From positions 17,403,381 through 17,467,380 of the forward strand of contig CM036221.1 in the NCBI GenBank assembly GCA_020631735.1: 64,000 nucleotides of DNA, given 5' to 3'. The DNA comes from Saccharum officinarum (lineage: Eukaryota; Streptophyta; Magnoliopsida; Poales; Poaceae). A model generated the notes under the pieces. That model searched no databases and was not told the origin of the DNA. It was given only the letters and a program-made list of their open reading frames with translations. Shown one piece after another: positions 12,097 through 22,546 of this stretch (the stretch's first letter is position 1; each line of letters starts with the position of its first letter). Position numbers and translations under genes: made by a program.

Positions 12097-13435
12097 CCTC
12101 CGGCTTCCCCGGAATCTTACCTCTTTCGGTCACTGGTATAAAAGCTGCTAGCTAAGATATTTGTGATTCTATCATTTTATTAAAGCTATGTTGATTCTTT
12201 ATGACATAAGTAAAGCTATCCATTCTAGTATTAATATTTTCAAGCAATTTATCATTGGAAGCTATCTTTCTAGACATAGTATCAATAACTTTATTCTGAT
12301 TAGAAATCATTTCTCTCAAGGGTGGTTGATTAAAGTTATTATTAAGATTATTACCTTGGTAGTTACCTAAGTAATTAGGCCTTGATTGTTGATTCCATCC
12401 TTGATTTTGTTGAGGACGATTGTTGAAGTTGTTGTTGATATAATTCACATCCTCTTGAATCTCAGGGTAGTTGCTCCTTGAGTGGCCAGTGCCTCCACAC
12501 TCTTCACAGGTCATGCGAGAATCATGGATGTGCGTGACTTCATTCTTCTAAGTGGTGCGTTCATTGAACTTCTTCATGAGCAGGTCTATCTTGGCAGACA
12601 ACATGTCTACTTTCTTCAGTTGATGCATTCCTCCTCCTCTCTTGTGAGGTCAAGTGCATTCCTCGTTCCATCCCTGGTTAGAGGCCATCTTCTCAATCAG
12701 AGTGGTTGCTTCAGTGATGTTGAGCGATAAGAATGATCCTCCAGCAGCTGCATCCATATTCTCACGGGTACTAGAAGTGAGCCCATGGTAGAATGTCTGC
12801 ATGAGTAGCCAATTCTCCATCCCATGGTGAGGGCATTCTGATATGTAATCTTGAAAGCGTTCCCAGGTTTTAGGGATTGATTCATCGTGTTTTTGCTAGA
12901 AGGTTGAAATCTTCACACACAGAGCATTTGTCTTCCCCACTGGAAAGAATTTTGCTAGAAAAGCAGTAGCACAGATCGACCATGTGGTATTATTATCCTT
13001 GTTGGCGTAGAACCATTGCTTTGCTTTTCCTAGGAGTGAGAAAGGGAACAAGCGGAGCAATATGGCATCTCTTGTGACTCCCTTGATGGTGAAGGTGCTA
13101 CAAATCTTCAAAAAGTGTTGGAGATGAGCACTCGCATCTTCATGTGCTTTTCCACAAAACTGGTTTGCTTGCACCATGTTGATCAAAGCAGGCTTGAGCT
13201 CAAATCCGTTATCTCCCACATTTACTGTCAGTCCAGTCCTGATGTTAGCAGTGGTTGGAGCGGAGAATTCACGGAGTGATCGGTCGGCCATGGCTTCAAA
13301 GTCTGGTGTTAAGCTTCTTCTCAATTGGTTGATCTCAGACGAAGTGGTTGGAGCCTTCTTGAGCTTTGCTCTTGTTCTTCTGATTAGAGCTTTGGGGCTC
13401 TCAACGTAGTTTGTCAGGAGTTCAAAACCAGTCAT
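12097..13435 (-). pseudogene. Athila-like Ty3 gag, disrupted
   Basis: On the minus strand the frame starts at 13435 (MTGFELLTNYVESPKALIR) and runs into a typical Athila/Tat Gag core (FCGKAHEDASAHLQHFLKIC, then LRLFPFSLLGKAKQWFY). Downstream, around 12152-12514, comes an Asn/Gln-rich zone and a zinc knuckle reading CEECGGTGHSRSNYPE; the fourth ligand, normally Cys, is Tyr. Between the two ORFs (12515-12895) the frame is broken. The coding sense continues across the Tekay insertion into the protease at 376-1. Its own 5' LTR and PBS lie just upstream on the minus strand. The element is clearly dead. Confidence 0.82.
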
Positions 13436-13603
13436 ACATCACCCTGCATAAGATAAAAAAAAGACAAAAGACAGGGTGAGCCTGTTAGAGTAAAGGATCA
13501 AGTGATGTAATTCGAATATCACATGTGTAAGAGTGTTCCTAGATGTGGAAGTGTGTTTATGCTCTTATGAATGTTTTCTAACTTAGTGTGCCATTCCGTT
13601 GCC

Positions 13604-13621
13604 TCCCTGGCAGCGACGCCA
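13604..13621 (-). other. Primer binding site of the Athila-like element (tRNA-Asp type)
   Basis: On the minus strand, TGGCGTCGCTGCCAGGGA begins 8 nt inside the LTR. It resembles the tRNA-Asp complement used by Athila/Tat elements, with three apparent differences. Confidence 0.7.
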
Positions 13622-13629
13622 GAAATGCT

Positions 13630-15290
13630 TGTTGACACTTCTTAGCATCACTCGCGTTAGGTTGTCATCCCCAACATGACACCAAGAGTGTGGTTGTATT
13701 GTACTCATGCCACTTAACTATATAAAGATATTAAAGTATATATCCACAAGCGCACAGATAAATACACCCGTTGTAGCATTTCACCCAAGTTTATCCTAGG
13801 TATCGTTATTTATATTTAACCAAAGGAGAACAAACAAAGGGGCACATATTAATTAAAGGCTACTCTACACATGTGATATGAATATTCGAAATCACTATCC
13901 TTTACTCTCAAACAGGAATCAATCAAATAAAAAGAGATAAAATATACGATAATCAGACCATTCAGATGATATTTCTTAGAGCAGTACTACTATGGCAAGT
14001 CATTGATAAGAATATAAAGTAAGAGAATAACTCCTAAGTAATCCGTTAACTATTAGTCATAATCTACATTGATTAGTGCAATTATATCAAGCAATCATTG
14101 GCTAGGTTATCTCATATCCATAAACAAGGAACATCTCCATTACGAAGCTGAGAAACAGAGTAACAACTAAGTAATGAGACCGTGTTCTACTAAGTTCTAC
14201 ACTCGGGGAGTGGACTACAAAGGACTCAATAGGAATGTCACACCCGCGATCTACCACATGGCCTGGAGTATAGAGTGCATTTGTAGGTAAATAGTGTATA
14301 AGTACCACACTTACACAATGTTGACCACCCACCCATGACTCAATAAGGTGAGTGCTTTGCAAACATGTGTATAAACATAATGATAAACTATCTATGCCAA
14401 ATATATAATCAAAGTAGACTAATCTCATAATAATCAAGGATATAATATAGATTAAGAACAAGATCATATCTAATGTATCAAGAATAATGATCAAGAACAA
14501 TGAACTAGAACTAGACAACGATGAACTAGAACAATTACGAACTAGAACATAAACAATTAGAACATGAAGAACTAGAACATGAACTAGATCAAGAACTAGA
14601 AGAACTGATGAACTAGATGAATATCTGAAGAACAATGTTGATACAAGAGAGAAGAACTGGATTTACCAAGCTCCTCTTGACTAGATCTGGAGTCCAAGAC
14701 TGCTTGACTCATCTACTTCTAATTCTAATCTAGCTATGCCTAGATCTGATGGAGCTCTAAGGAGATGAGAGTTGCTGGTTGGTCTTTCTGCTTTCTGGTT
14801 GATGATTGATTGAAGGAGTTCCCCTTTGGAGGGGAGTCTGGGGCCTCGTTTATATAGCCCAGAGCATAGAACCGTGGCCCTTGGATCAAACCGACCTTCA
14901 CATAGGGTTAGGATGCATCCTTGGAGGCGGTTGAAGTAGCTTGTAAAGGAAGGAGCCGAGGGACAGCGGCCAGGAGCCGGTCGGCCTAGGGTTGAGGCCG
15001 GTCGGTCCCACCTGGCGGCGCCTCGTGGTGGCCCTCCTCGTGGAGTCCTCTAGTGTCCTCTAGAAGCCTCTTGCGTATTCGTGACGTGGAGATTAGACCG
15101 ATTAACGTGGGTTCCTTCTCGTGGAAGATATCAATTCCTGAATTATTCTGATAACCCCCTGCAAAATATAGATTTACCAAAACTCATGGAATTTTGTTAG
15201 TTGACACCCTAAACCTATGTTGGTGATCATTTATTAGCCCTTTATATATTTATTTTAACTCTTTATTATGGTAGATAACCATCGTCAACA
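13630..15290 (-). repeat. 5' LTR of the Athila-like element
   Basis: 1661 bp bounded by TGTTGAC and GTCAACA, adjacent to the PBS. On the minus strand a TATATAAA motif lies at about 14850-14857. A degenerate GAACTAGAACAT-type short repeat fills about 14500-14620. At 15291 the sequence switches abruptly to the start of a MADS array unit (CACCTGCCAACACC), so this LTR marks an insertion into the array. The other LTR is outside the window. Confidence 0.85.
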
Positions 15291-15624
15291 CACCTGCCAA
15301 CACCCCTAAGTCTACCACATTACTCTACTTCAATTAGCTACCTATTAATAATAGAATTAGCTAGTTAATTAATAATATTATTTGGGGTTTGATTTCTTGT
15401 CATCCCTCTTTATTAATCTCTAAGAGCGTATTATGTAATTCAGAATTAGGTCTCCCTAATATTTTCCCCATTTTTTGTGCTTTTTATTATTTCCTACTAA
15501 ATATCTAGTTTGTCCTCACAGGCCATTGTTGTCAGTGTTGTCCTCACAAGAAAAGAGAGAGTTTGTGCTTTTGTTGCATTGTATCCCGGCCGCCCACTAG
15601 GGGTTCTGATCCTCACCTAGCGCT

Positions 15625-16010
15625 ATGCCTCGTAATCACGGGAAGCACAAGATCCATTTTATTGTCGAGAACGCCGCGCAGAATGCGACGTTCCGGAAGT
15701 GCCTCGCCACACGCTACTGAAGAAGGCAAAGAGGCTCTCCATCCTCTGCAAAATCCCTATGGCCATGGTGGTGTAAGGCCCCGGTAACGCTGAGCCAGCG
15801 TTCTGGTCGCAGGAGCTTGACGAGGCCAAGGTGTTGTGCCAGACTTGAATCGAAACCCTAAGCCTTCTATTCACTGAGAAAGAAGAGGAGTAGTGTGATG
15901 TGCCGCTGCTGTCAAGGTGTTGGAGAAGCATGATGTGCGGTTAAGAAGGTGATGGAGAAGCGCATGGAGGAAGCTACTGACACAATCAACAACAACCTCA
16001 TCGTGTGTTA
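15625..16010 (+). pseudogene. M-gamma-type MADS gene A, copy 1 (truncated)
   Basis: Starts MPRNHGKHKIHFIVENAAQN, the MADS-box N-terminus seen in the sister copies. A frame slip in the region matching HAALLEKAKELS gives a stop at about 15718-15720. From about 15830 to 15905 the coiled-coil and C-terminal regions are missing and replaced by roughly 75 bp of unrelated filler. The sequence then rejoins the gene B tail, reading MEKRMEEATDTINNN before TAA. Position 15774 region also carries the GTG-TAA change found in copy 5. Confidence 0.75.
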
Positions 16011-16439
16011 ATTATGAGTTTTATTACTTCATTTTGATTGTTGCCTATAAGCATTTTGAATGCATGTGTCACACACGTGCGCATCTTATTTGTGGGTCAC
16101 ACATACACTCATATATGAAATGAACAAGGTTGATATTTTCTAGATAATTGAACTTACTAGAGTGGTACTAGACCATATTCTATGAGAGCAAGTTTCATAA
16201 CTTTTTCTTGATGACTCATTGTGTCATGAACATTTACTTTTGTAGCCATGTCCTAGTAAAATGAAGTTAGCCACGTATCCATATGTGTATCTTAGTAGAA
16301 AAAAATATTTGTTGATTTGCCAACTGTGTTGTGTCATCAGATCGATATTTTTGTCCCTCTTCTCTGTTTATACTTTGTCCCTCTTCTGTGTTTGGAATCA
16401 AACACAATTTCAAATAGGTCAGCCACACACCAACACGGG

Positions 16440-16448
16440 CTATAAAAC
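16440..16448 (+). promoter_or_regulatory. TATA box of gene B promoter, unit 1
   Basis: GGGCTATAAAA, set in a 200-bp block conserved among all units. Equivalent boxes lie near 18071, 20099, 22130 and 24094. In the remnant copy near 26335 the box has decayed to CTACAAAA. Confidence 0.5.
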
Positions 16449-16499
16449 GAGCATCTCTCTAGCCCTATTCTCACACCAACCAAGAGAGCACCTTATTTC

Positions 16500-16860
16500 C
16501 TCTCCTTCTCTAGCATTATGAGAGTTGCTCTATTTTACCAAGGCTCCATGGAGCGCCAAGATCCCATGGATCGCCAACAAGAATGTGTGGCTGGTGGTGT
16601 TCCTGAGGGGCCACGCCATGGTGCTCCAGAAGACCGAGGATCTCTCTAGCCCACTATGATGTCTCCATCCCCATTGTGATGCACAATGCAGGTGAGGTCG
16701 AGCCGACCATCTAGCCGGCGGTGCTAGAGGCCAAAGTTGTCCTGGAGAGGTACGTAGCTCACCCCTCGAAGAACACGATGGATCATGAGAAATGCTACGC
16801 TAGTATATCATGGAGCTGAAGATGCAGGTCAAACACCCTGTGGTGGAGGGAAGGGGAGAT
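16500..16860 (+). pseudogene. N-terminal half of MADS gene B, unit 1
   Basis: In pieces it reads like a type I MADS domain: AKIPWIANKN, then a block matching FLRGHATVLQK-TEELS, then CDVSVPMVMHNAGEVEPTI and AVLEAKVVLERY. Reading frame is lost around the ELSS/CDVS join, and the Trp expected after EPTI (compare WLAVLE at about 25470) is a TAG. The half ends at GGGGCCCGGCACC and never continues into its own C-terminal half. The same broken block recurs at about 18140-18500, 20190-20530, 22200-22540 and 24180-24530. Confidence 0.65.
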
Positions 16861-16879
16861 GGAGGTGAGAGGGGCCCGG

Positions 16880-18511
16880 CACCTGCCAACACCCCTAAGT
16901 CTACCACATTACTCTACTTCAATTAGCAACTTATTGATAACACAATTAGCTAGTTAATAATATTATTTGTGGTTTGATTTCTTGTCCTTCCTCTTTATTA
17001 ATCTCTAATAGCATATTATGTAATTTAGAATTAGGTCTTCCTAATATTTTCTCCATATTTTTGTGCTTTTTATTATTTTTGACTAAATATCTAGTTCGTC
17101 CTGCGCACAGGCTGGACAACGAGGACTTCCTGCGCCAGACCTTGAAGAAGATGGGGAAACAGTTCGAGAGCTACAAGGCCACCGCTCGCCAGCTTGAGGT
17201 CAACCTCAACGACATCATGGCCCCCGAGCTCTCCGCCGCCGTCAGGTCGGAGGTGGACTTGCACAGGAGCTCCGTCTACGAGCACCTGAACTCGCTCACC
17301 TCGGCCGCAATGGCGGTCGTTCCGCCACTGCTCGCACTGGAAGAAGCTGCGGCTGCGGTGCATGTGTCATCGCAGTAGGAGCCACTTGCTATGGCACCGC
17401 CAATGGTGGTGAACACGCCGCTGTTTGTGCACCAGCTCCCACCGCTGGAACCCGAGTTGCTGCTGGTGCCACGAAGGAGTATGGAACCGTCGCAGGAGTA
17501 ACTCCACCATTTGCGATGGCGCCACCAATGGTAGCTGACGTGCCGGTGTTGTCAAGGTGTTGGAGAAGCATGACGTGCGGTTAAGAAGGTGATGGAGAAG
17601 CGCACTATCGACACAATCGACAACAACCTCATCGTGTGTTAATTATGAGTTTTATTACTTCATTTTGGTTCTTGCCTATATGCATTTTGAATGCATGTGT
17701 CACACACGCACGCATCTTATTTGTGGGTCACACATACACTCGTATACAAAATGCACAAGGTTGATATTTTCTAGAAAATTGAACTTATTAGAGTGGTGCT
17801 AGACCATATTCTGTGAGAGCAAGTTTCATAACTTTTTCTTGAAGACTCATCGTGTCGTGAACATTTATTTGTGTAGCACATGTCCTAGTAAAATAAAGTT
17901 AGGCACGTATCCACATGTGTGTCTTAGTAGGAAAAAAATATTTTTTGATTTGCCAACTGTGTTGTGTCATCAGATCGATATTTTTGTCCCTCTTCTATGT
18001 TTATACTTCGTCCCTCTTCTTGTTTGGAATCCAACACAATTTCAAATAGATCAGCCACACACCCACATGGGCTATAAAATGAGCATCTCTCCATCCCTAT
18101 TCTGGCACCAACCAAGAGAGCACCTTATTTCATGTCCTTCTCTAGCATTATGAGAGTTGCTCTGTTTTAGCAAGGCTCCCTAGAGCGTCAAGATCCCATG
18201 GATCGCCAACAAGAACATGTGGTTGGTGGTGTTCCTGAGGGGCCACGCCACGGTGCTCCAAAAGACCGAGGAGCTCTCTAGCCCACTATGATGTCTCCAT
18301 CCCCATGGTGACACACAATGCAGGTGAGGTCAAGCCAACCATCTAATCGGCGGTGCCAGAGGCCAGAGTCGTCCTGGAGAGGTACGTAGCTCACCCCTCG
18401 GAGAACATGATGGATCATGAGAAATGATACGCCGGTGTATCTAGGAGCTGAAGATGCAGGTCAAACACCCTGTGGTGGAGGGGAAGGGAGATTGGGCTGA
18501 GAGGGGCCCGG
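16880..18511 (+). repeat. MADS array unit 2 (1.6 kb, gene A N-terminus deleted)
   Basis: Same order of blocks as unit 1. About 370 bp covering the gene A MADS box are missing at 17100/17101, where the upstream flank CTAGTTCGTCCT is joined directly to GCACAGGCTGGAC. Confidence 0.85.
17101..17640 (+). pseudogene. MADS gene A, copy 2 (no MADS box)
   Basis: Only the part after the MADS box remains: HRLDNEDFLRQTLKKMGKQF, the coiled-coil-like region and EEAAAAVHVSSQ, then TAG at 17376-17378 where sister copies have CAG. The downstream C-terminal Pro/Met/Ala repeats and gene B tail are still present to about 17640. Confidence 0.75.
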
Positions 18512-20535
18512 CACCTGCTAACACCCCTAAGTCTACCACATTACTCTACTTCAATTAGCAACTTATTAATAACACAATTAGCTAGTTAATAATATTGTTT
18601 GTGGTTTGATTTCTTGTCCTCCCTCTTTATTAATCTCTAATAGCATATTATGTAATTCAAAATTAGGACTTCCTAATATTTTCTCCATCTTTTTGTGCTT
18701 TTTATTATTTCCTACTAAATATCTAGTTCGTCCTCACATGCCAGTGTTGTCAGTGTTGTCCTCATAGGAAAAGGAGTTTGTGCTTTTGTTGCATTGCATC
18801 CTACCCGCCTGCTAGGGTTCCGATCCTCGCCTAGTGCCATGCCTCGTAATCACGGGAAGCTCAAGAACCAATGGATCGTCGAGAACACCGCGCAGAATGC
18901 AACGTTCCGGAAGCGCCACGCCGCGCTGCTGGAGAAGGCAAAGGAGCTCTCCATCCTCTGCAAAATCCATGTGGCCATGGCGGTGCAAGGCCCCGGCAAC
19001 GCCGAGCCGGCGTTCTGGCTGCAGGAGCTTGACGAGGCCAAGGGCATCATGCATGCAGAAGTATTTAGAGCTGCCTAAGGCCTCCAAGGAGATGCACAGG
19101 CTGGACAATGAGGATTTCCTACGCCAGGCCTCAAAGAAGATGGGGAAACAGTTCGAGAGCTACAAGGCCATCGTTCGCCATCAGCTCGAGGTCAACCTCA
19201 TCCTCAACGACATCATGGCCCCCGAGCTCGCCACCGCCATCAGGTTGGAGGTGGAGTTGCTCAAGAGCTCTATCTACGATCGCCTGAACTCGCTCACCTC
19301 GGCCGCAGCGGCGGTCGTTCCACCACCGCTCGCGCTAGAAGAAGTTGCGGCCTATGGTGCATCTGTCGTCGCAGCAGGAGCCACTGATGGTGGCGCCACT
19401 TGCTATGGCACCACCGATGGTGGCGAACGCACCATTGTTTGTGCAGCAGCCGCTGCCGCTGGAACCCGAGCTGCTGCTGGTGCCACCACAGGAGCCCCTG
19501 ATGGCACCGTCGCAGGAGCCACTGATGGTGCCACCATTTGCAATGGCGCCACCAATGGTAGCTGACCTGCCGGTGTTGTCAAGGTGTTGGAGAAACATGA
19601 CGTGCGGTTAAGAAGGTGATGGAGAAGCGCACTACCGACATAATCAACAACAACCTCATCGTGTTTTAATTATGAGTTTTATTACTTCATTTTGATTCTT
19701 GCCTATATGCATTTTGAATGCATGTGTCACACATGCGCGCATCTTATTTGTGGGTCACACATACACTCGTAGACAAAATGAACATGGTTGATATTTTCTA
19801 GATAATTGAACTTATTAGAGTGGTGCTAGACCATATTCTGTGAGAGCAAGTTTCATAACTTTTTCTTGAAGACTCATCGTGTCATGAACATTTATTTGTG
19901 TAGCACATGTCCTAGTAAAATGAAGTTAGGCATGTATCCACATGTGTATCTTAGTAGGAAAAAATATTTGTTGATTTGCCAACTGTGTTGTGTCATCAGA
20001 TCGATATTTTTGTCCCTCTTCTGTGTTTATACTTTGTCCCTCTTCTGTGTTTGGAATCAAACACAATTTCAAAAAGGTCAGCCACACACCCACACGGGCT
20101 ATAAAATGAGCATCTCTCCATCCCTATTCTCACACCAACCAAGACAGCACCTTATTTCCTCTCCTTCTCTAGCATTATGAGAGTTGCTCTGTTTTAGCAA
20201 GGCTCACTGGAGCATCAAGATCCCATGGATCGCCAACAAGAACGTGTGGTTGGTGTATTCCTAAGTGGCCATGCCACAGTGCTCCAAAAGGTCGAGGAGC
20301 TCTCTAGCCGACTATGATGTCTCCGTCCCCACGGTGACGTAGCGCTGGTGAGGTCGTGCCGACCATCTATTTGGCGGTGCCAGAGGCCAAAGTCGTCCTG
20401 GAGAGGTACACAGCTAACCCCTTGGAGAACACGATGGATTATGAGAAATGCTATGTTGGTGTATCGTGGAGCTGAAGATGTAGGTCAAACACCCTGTGGT
20501 GGAGGGAAGGGGAGATGGGGCTGAGAGGGACCCGA
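18512..20535 (+). repeat. MADS array unit 3 (2.0 kb)
   Basis: Full-length unit containing upstream flank, gene A copy 3, B tail, 3' flank, TATA promoter and B N-half. Confidence 0.87.
18839..19611 (+). pseudogene. MADS gene A, copy 3 (two frameshifts)
   Basis: MADS box intact in the first frame: MPRNHGKLKNQWIVENTAQN, then FRKRHAALLEKAKELSILCK and PGNAEPAFW. A 4-bp duplication (ATGC) near 19050 shifts the frame and ends the first ORF at 19078. The coiled-coil part continues in a second frame to about 19345, and a further +1 change moves the C-terminal repeats (PLMVAPLAMAPPMVA) to the third frame, ending at 19611. Confidence 0.8.
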
Positions 20536-22546
20536 CACCTGCCCACACCTCTAAGTCTACCACTTTACTCTACTTCAATTAGCTACTTATTAATAATACA
20601 ATTAGCTAGATAATTAATAATACTATTTGTGGTTTGATTTCTTGCCCTCCCTCTTTATTAATCTCTAATAGCATATTATGCAATTCAGAATTAGGCCTTC
20701 CTAAAATTTTCTCCAAATTTTTTTGCTTTTTATTATCTCCTACTAAATATCTAGTCCGTCCTCATAGGCCAGTGTTGTCAGTGTTGTCCTCATAGGAAAA
20801 GAGAGTTTTTGCTTTTGTTGCATTGCATCCCGCCCGCCCACCGGGGGTTCCGATCCTCACCTAGTGCCATGCCTCATAATCACGGGAAGCTCGAGATCCA
20901 ATGGATTGTCGAGAACGCCGCGCAAAACGTGTCATTCCTGAAGCGCCGCGCCACGCTGCTGGAGAAGGCAAAGGAGCTCTCCATCCACTGCAAAATCCCT
21001 ATGGCCACGGCGGTGTCAGGCCCTGGTAACGCCGAGCCGGCGTTCTGGCCACCGGAGCTTGACAAGGCCAAGGGCATCATGCAGAAGTATTTAGAGTTGC
21101 CTAAGGCCTTCAAGGAGACGCACAGGCTGAACAACGAGGACTTCCTGCGCCAGGCCTTGAAGAAGATGGGGAAACGGTTCGAGAGCTACAAGGCCACCGC
21201 TCGCCAGCTCGAGGTCAACCTCATCCTCAACTACACCATGGCCCCTGAGCTCGCTGCCGCCGTCAAGTCAGAGGAGGACTTGCTCAGGAGCTCCGTCTAC
21301 GAGCGCCTGAACTCACTCACCTCGGCCACAGCGGCGGTCGTTCCGCCGCCGATCGCACTGGAAGAAGCTGCGGCTGCGGAGCATGTGTCGTCGCAGCAGG
21401 AGCCACTGACGGTGGCGCCACTTGCTATGGCACCGCCGATGGTAGCGAACGCGCCGCTGTTTGTGCATCAGCCACCGCCGCTGGAACCCAAGTTGCTGCT
21501 GGTGCCACCGCAGGAGCCCCTAATGGAACTGTCGCAGGAGCCACTGATGGTGCCACCATTTGCGATAGCGCGACCAATGGTAGCTGACGTGCCGGTGTTG
21601 TCAAGGTGTTGGAGAAGCATGACGTGCGGTTAAGAAGGTGATGGAGAAGCGCACTACCGACACAACCAACAACAACCTCATAGTGTGTTAATTATGAGTT
21701 TTATTACTTCATTTTGATTCTTTCCTATATGCATTTTGAATGCATGTGTCACACACACGCGCATCTTATTTGTGGGTCACACATACACTCGTATACAAAA
21801 TGAACAAGGTTGATATTTTCTTGATAATTGAACTTATTAGAGTGGTGCTAGACCATATTCTATGAGAGCAAGTTTCATAACTTTTTCTTGAAGACTCATC
21901 GTGTCATGAACATTTATTTGTGTAGCACATGTCCTAGTAAAATAAAGTTAGGCACGTATCCACAAGTGTATCTTAGTAGGAAAAAATATTTTTTGATTTG
22001 CCAACTTTGTTGTGTCATCAGATCGATATTTTTGTCCCTCTTCTATGTTTATACTTTGTCCCTCTTCTGTGTTTGGAATCAAACACAATTTCAAATAGGT
22101 CAGCCACACACCCACACGGGCTATAAAATGAGCACCTCTCCATCCCTATTCTCACACCAACCAAGAGAGCACCTTATTTCCTCTCCTTGTCTAGCATTCT
22201 AAGAGTTGTTCTGTTTCAGCAAGGCTCAGTGGAGCGCCAAGATCCCATGGATCGCCAACAAGAACGCATGGCTGGTGGTGTTCCTAAGGGGCCATGCCAC
22301 GGTGCTCCAGAAGAAGCCCACTATGATGTCTCTGTCCCCATGGTCATGCACAATGCAGGTGAGGTCGACCCGACCATCTAGCCGGCGGTGCTAGAGGCCA
22401 AAGTCGTCCTGGAGAGGTACGCAGCTAACCCTTCGGAGAACACGATGGATCATGAGAAATGCTACGCCGATGTATCGTGGAGCTGAAGATGCAGGTCAAA
22501 CACCCTGTGGTGGAGGGAAGGGGAGATGGGGCTGAGAGGGGCCCAG
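20536..22546 (+). repeat. MADS array unit 4 (2.0 kb)
   Basis: Full-length unit; contains the only gene A copy with an open frame. Confidence 0.87.
20869..21633 (+). CDS. Type I (M-gamma-like) MADS-box protein, gene A copy 4, open frame
   Basis: 254 aa from ATG 20869, the position matching the starts of copies 1, 3 and 5. Residues 1-60 form a divergent MADS domain (IQWIVENAAQN, FLKRRATLLEKAKELS, CKIPMATAVSGPG, EPAFWPPELDKA); the KRR...L.KA.ELS core and PG..EP.FWP tail match the M-gamma (AGL80-like) subgroup. Residues 75-150 are coiled-coil-like (HRLNNEDFLRQALKKMGKRF). The last 100 are Pro/Met/Ala-rich repeats (PLAMAPPMVA, PPFAIARPMVA). M-gamma proteins are nuclear transcription factors, many active in central cell and endosperm. 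The last residues (VLSRCWRSMTCG) are the gene B tail read in another frame, so this is a chimera. No gene-proximal TATA is obvious. It may be expressed or merely the least decayed copy. Confidence 0.7.
   Translation: MPHNHGKLEIQWIVENAAQNVSFLKRRATLLEKAKELSIHCKIPMATAVSGPGNAEPAFWPPELDKAKGIMQKYLELPKAFKETHRLNNEDFLRQALKKMGKRFESYKATARQLEVNLILNYTMAPELAAAVKSEEDLLRSSVYERLNSLTSATAAVVPPPIALEEAAAAEHVSSQQEPLTVAPLAMAPPMVANAPLFVHQPPPLEPKLLLVPPQEPLMELSQEPLMVPPFAIARPMVADVPVLSRCWRSMTCG

Larger units (their letters stand above)
15291..16879 (+). repeat. MADS array unit 1 (1.6 kb, internally deleted)
   Basis: Begins at the junction phrase CACCTGCCAACACCCCTAAG that also starts the units at 16880, 18512, 20536, 22547 and 24532. 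It holds gene A copy 1 with a large internal deletion, then the B tail, 3' flank, B promoter and B N-half. Confidence 0.85.

Noticed and set aside
14500..14620. GAACTAGAACAT-like repeats considered as a CRISPR-like array
   Set aside because: Repeats are degenerate and contiguous without spacers, in a plant LTR.
18834..19565. 243-codon ORF as a standalone gene
   Set aside because: Its first third is an out-of-frame reading of the MADS box; it is the shifted continuation of MADS copy 3.
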